A stretch of 64,000 nucleotides of DNA from positions 372,001 to 436,000 of the forward strand of contig NZ_JAUSUT010000001.1 of assembly GCF_030814215.1 (NCBI RefSeq). Reading direction: 5' to 3'. Of the stretch, positions 62,801 through 64,000 are shown one piece after another; the first letter of the stretch is position 1; every line of letters starts with the position of its first letter. Source of the stretch: Amycolatopsis thermophila (GTDB taxonomy: Bacteria > Actinomycetota > Actinomycetes > Mycobacteriales > Pseudonocardiaceae). The position numbers and the translations under genes were made by a program. A model generated the notes under the pieces. The model was not told where the DNA came from. It did no database searches and saw only the letters and a list, made by a program, of their open reading frames with translations.

Positions 62801-63532
62801 CCGGCCGGCGCGCGCTGCGGGCTGCTGCTCGCCCTTGCTGCGGGCGGCGGGCTGGTCGGCGGGCGCCTGGCCAGCCGTCTCGGACGCGGCCGGCTGGCTT
62901 GCCGCAGCTCGAGCGGCGGCCTGTTCAGCCGAGGCCTGGGCGGCGGGCTCCGCGGCCTTCCGCCCAGCGGGAGCCTGGGCGGCGGCGTTCTCGACGGGAG
63001 TCTCCGGGGCCTTCTGCCCGGCGCGCGCCTGGGTGGCGGGCTGCTCGGCGGGGGCCTGGGTGGCCCGCTCCGCGGCCTTCCGACCGGCACGCGCCTGGGT
63101 GGCGGGGGCCTGGGTGGCGGCCGCCTGGGTGGCGGGCTGCTCGGTGGAAGCCTGGGCGACGGGCGCCTCCGGCTCGGCCGGGGTCTCGACGACCGGTTCC
63201 GGCGTGCTCTCCGGCACCGTGTCCGGGGCCCGCGCCGCGTCCTCGGCGGGGGCGACCGCCCCGGGCGCAGCCGCCTCGCCGGCGGCCTGCTCCTCCGCCG
63301 GTGCGAGCGCCTCGGCGACCTTGACCGCGACCTCACGCGGCACGCTCGACTGCGCGCTGCGGGCGGTCTCACCCAGTTCGGTGAGCTTGGCGAGCACGAC
63401 CCGGCTGTTGGAGCCGAGCAGCTTCGCCAGTGCGTGAACCCTGACCCGGGGCGGCAACTCGCCCAGCGGGCCGGTTGCGGGTAGGGCGGTGTTCCCGCCG
63501 GTGTTCTCGGCGGGTGTGTCCGCGTTCGACAT
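59858..63532 (-). CDS. rne: Ribonuclease E/G
   Basis: A 1224-residue endoribonuclease starting mRNA decay and rRNA processing. The N-terminal ~60 residues resemble the IF-2 N-domain motif (VRVHALAKLLGSNSRVVLAKLTELGE); about 60-460 is Ala/Pro/Glu-rich and basic, likely disordered. The catalytic half (about 460-900) contains S1 domain ...FVTSQGSGSIVGNVYLGRVQNVLPSMEAAFVDIG, the DNase I-like active region IIVIDFIDM and the Zn-link CEHCKGRG. The tail has a heptad repeat (EQAAKPA). The ATG at 63532 follows GGAGGAGAT. Confidence 0.94.
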   Translation of the reverse strand: MSNADTPAENTGGNTALPATGPLGELPPRVRVHALAKLLGSNSRVVLAKLTELGETARSAQSSVPREVAVKVAEALAPAEEQAAGEAAAPGAVAPAEDAARAPDTVPESTPEPVVETPAEPEAPVAQASTEQPATQAAATQAPATQARAGRKAAERATQAPAEQPATQARAGQKAPETPVENAAAQAPAGRKAAEPAAQASAEQAAARAAASQPAASETAGQAPADQPAARSKGEQQPAARAGRPSAKPELKAVPPTAEPEPAADPAAPPEPKRAVHMPVFAAPSPVFLPPEATAAEEPVRAKPAEEPQRDEDADDADGEDATGRRRRRRGRRGRGRGKGGDENATETTETDEAKPAEETARAEDEDTAEEAEPSDESDEGEGSSRRRRRRRRRKGSDGDNAENTNDDPPNTVVHVRETKAEEKSTSSSDGVRSVRGSTRLEAKRQRRRDGREAGRRRAPILSEAEFLARRESVERTMVVAERGEHTQIGVLEDGVLVEHFVTSQGSGSIVGNVYLGRVQNVLPSMEAAFVDIGRGRNAVLYAGEVDWDAAGLEGKSRKIEQALSTGDNVLVQVTKDPVGHKGARLTTQISLPGRFLVYMPSGGATGISRKLPENERRRLKDILKRIVPEDAGVIIRTASEGISEEELERDVRRLKAQWEVVKEKADSAAGGKKSSAPVMLYEEPDLLVKVIRDLFTEDFAKLEVQGDTAWETIRAYVEHVAPDLTPRLKRYVGTGDVLAEHRIDEQITKALDRKVWLPSGGYLVIDRTEAMTVIDVNTGKFTGSGGNLEETVTRNNLESAEEIVRQLRLRDIGGIIVIDFIDMVLESNRELVLKRLTECLGRDRTRHQVAEVTSLGLVQMTRKKIGTGLLEAFSTTCEHCKGRGVIVSTEPVKSGNGGGNGHQHGGGGGGSRRSRGRAKAEEQPAETPKSPEPSPVQRESTISAVEAMAKAAKIASTKTEGDEKHEAEADSGALDGAAPEAASPAETKAEAAAPAARSEGTAAADRSTAAAAVPAAQREGRTSSTQPEAAGQPAGGTPSGRAAAAEPAAGSPAAAAAPAGGTSSARPDTAARSQDAVPADNTAQAESAAQTGTGEQPAPEKSGAKPSRARRVARRPAAPPEPATSAEVAAPATSATEQAAKPAEQAAKPAEQAAKPAEQAAQPTEQTAQPAEQTAQPAEQPVEGAETSPEVDVPTPATRTTRRRPRRAASRPAGPPVHATDQS
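59989..60135 (-). repeat. 21-bp tandem repeat inside rne (7-residue units)
   Basis: About seven units of 21 bases encode EQAAKPA/EQTAQPA-type heptads in the C-terminal tail of RNase E. The three central units are identical in DNA. Slippage-prone; length likely varies between strains. Confidence 0.85.
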
Positions 63533-64000
63533 ACATCTCCTCCGCCCCCGGGCGCGTCTCCAGCCACGCGGGCTGGCGGACGCGGCCGCACAGGGGCCCT
63601 TCCTGTCTGTTCCGCCGGGGTGGTCACCACCAGCGGGAATCCTGTGCCTCATCTCGCCACGACGGTGCCGGGGTCCGGCACCCGCCGACAGCAGGTCCAC
63701 TCGGTGACGGGCCGTCCGAGCCGGCGGTTCCCGCCCGCCTGCCGCTCGTCGAGCCACCCAGGTGGTTCCTGGCGGCGACGACCTGGCGCTCTTCCGGCCT
63801 GTCTCCGGACCGCTCCCACCGGATGGACCGCAGGTAGCGGACGTGTCGGCGGAAGCAGCCAAGTCGAGTATCCCACACGGTGCGTCCGGTGCGGTGTACT
63901 CGGTGCCAACCGGGGTGTGACCACGGCCGGGGGAACTTCCCCGTGGCGCTTGTCGGCACCGCCCGGGTGGCTTAGCGTGCGGCTGAGTATCGCCGGCCCC
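63533..64000. other. rne upstream region without a recognised gene
   Basis: No frame shows protein character or a family motif. It should hold the rne promoter and 5' leader. Nothing specific (riboswitch, tRNA) was recognised. Confidence 0.45.

Noticed and set aside
59876-63484. Very long open frame on the plus strand opposite rne (about 1200 codons)
   Set aside because: Shadow of the high-GC rne coding strand; composition is Leu/Gly/Arg-rich and no motif is seen. The same holds for long antisense frames at 4403-6007, 17124-19394, 22958-25039 and 24775-26823.

Overview
High-GC actinobacterial chromosome, most likely Pseudonocardiaceae and close to Amycolatopsis. This is inferred from very GC-rich third codon positions, many GTG starts, DUF3558-type lipoproteins, an RNase E with a long Ala/Pro-rich tail, and the gene order rpsT / holA / comEC-comEA / degV-like / octT / gpgP / rsfS / nadD, which is the M. 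tuberculosis Rv2412-Rv2421c order as I recall it. No database search was possible, so assignments rest on motifs and family knowledge.

Layout. 1-7.8 kb: a compact (+) sulfur-assimilation operon (sulfite reductase, 52-aa zinc ribbon, APS-type cysH, cysD, cysN, SsuABC-like transporter, sirohydrochlorin chelatase), then an F420/LLM oxidoreductase. 8.7-12.5 kb (-): four tandem cassettes, each a helical ESX-like protein with a YxxxD tail followed by a DUF3558-type lipoprotein. The partner genes are chimeric, frame-shifted or carry an amber codon. 12.6-19.3 kb: enoyl-CoA hydratase, a barnase-like RNase/barstar operon, dehydrogenase, hydrolase, an IS481 remnant, an AhpD-like protein, an APC permease and a secreted glycine-rich protein.

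19.5-34.3 kb is the most unusual part. A tandem glycine riboswitch (-) heads gcvH-glyA-sdaA, in which gcvH has an internal deletion and sdaA an in-frame TAG. Divergent from it runs a catabolic operon: hyuA, hyuB, MFS transporter, isochorismatase-fold protein, a Kbl-like glycine C-acyltransferase, SDR and mmsA. A GntR/FCD regulator and an aminotransferase follow. The same two-block sequence motif lies before hyuA and before the aminotransferase, suggesting one regulon that breaks down a nitrogen heterocycle or amino-acid derivative with glycine as a hub.

34.3-35.6 kb is a graveyard of integrase and indolepyruvate oxidoreductase fragments next to tRNA-Val(CAC), a likely old island attachment site. 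35.6-52 kb is mostly housekeeping: nitronate monooxygenase, lepA, rpsT, holA, SAM-I riboswitch-thrC, competence genes, methylglucose-lipopolysaccharide genes and nadD. 52-64 kb holds a RecQ helicase fused to a phosphoribosyltransferase-like domain, an MHS transporter, proB-obg-rpmA-rplU and rne. Two low-complexity repeat stretches (42.2-42.5 and 54.5-54.7 kb) contain no credible gene.
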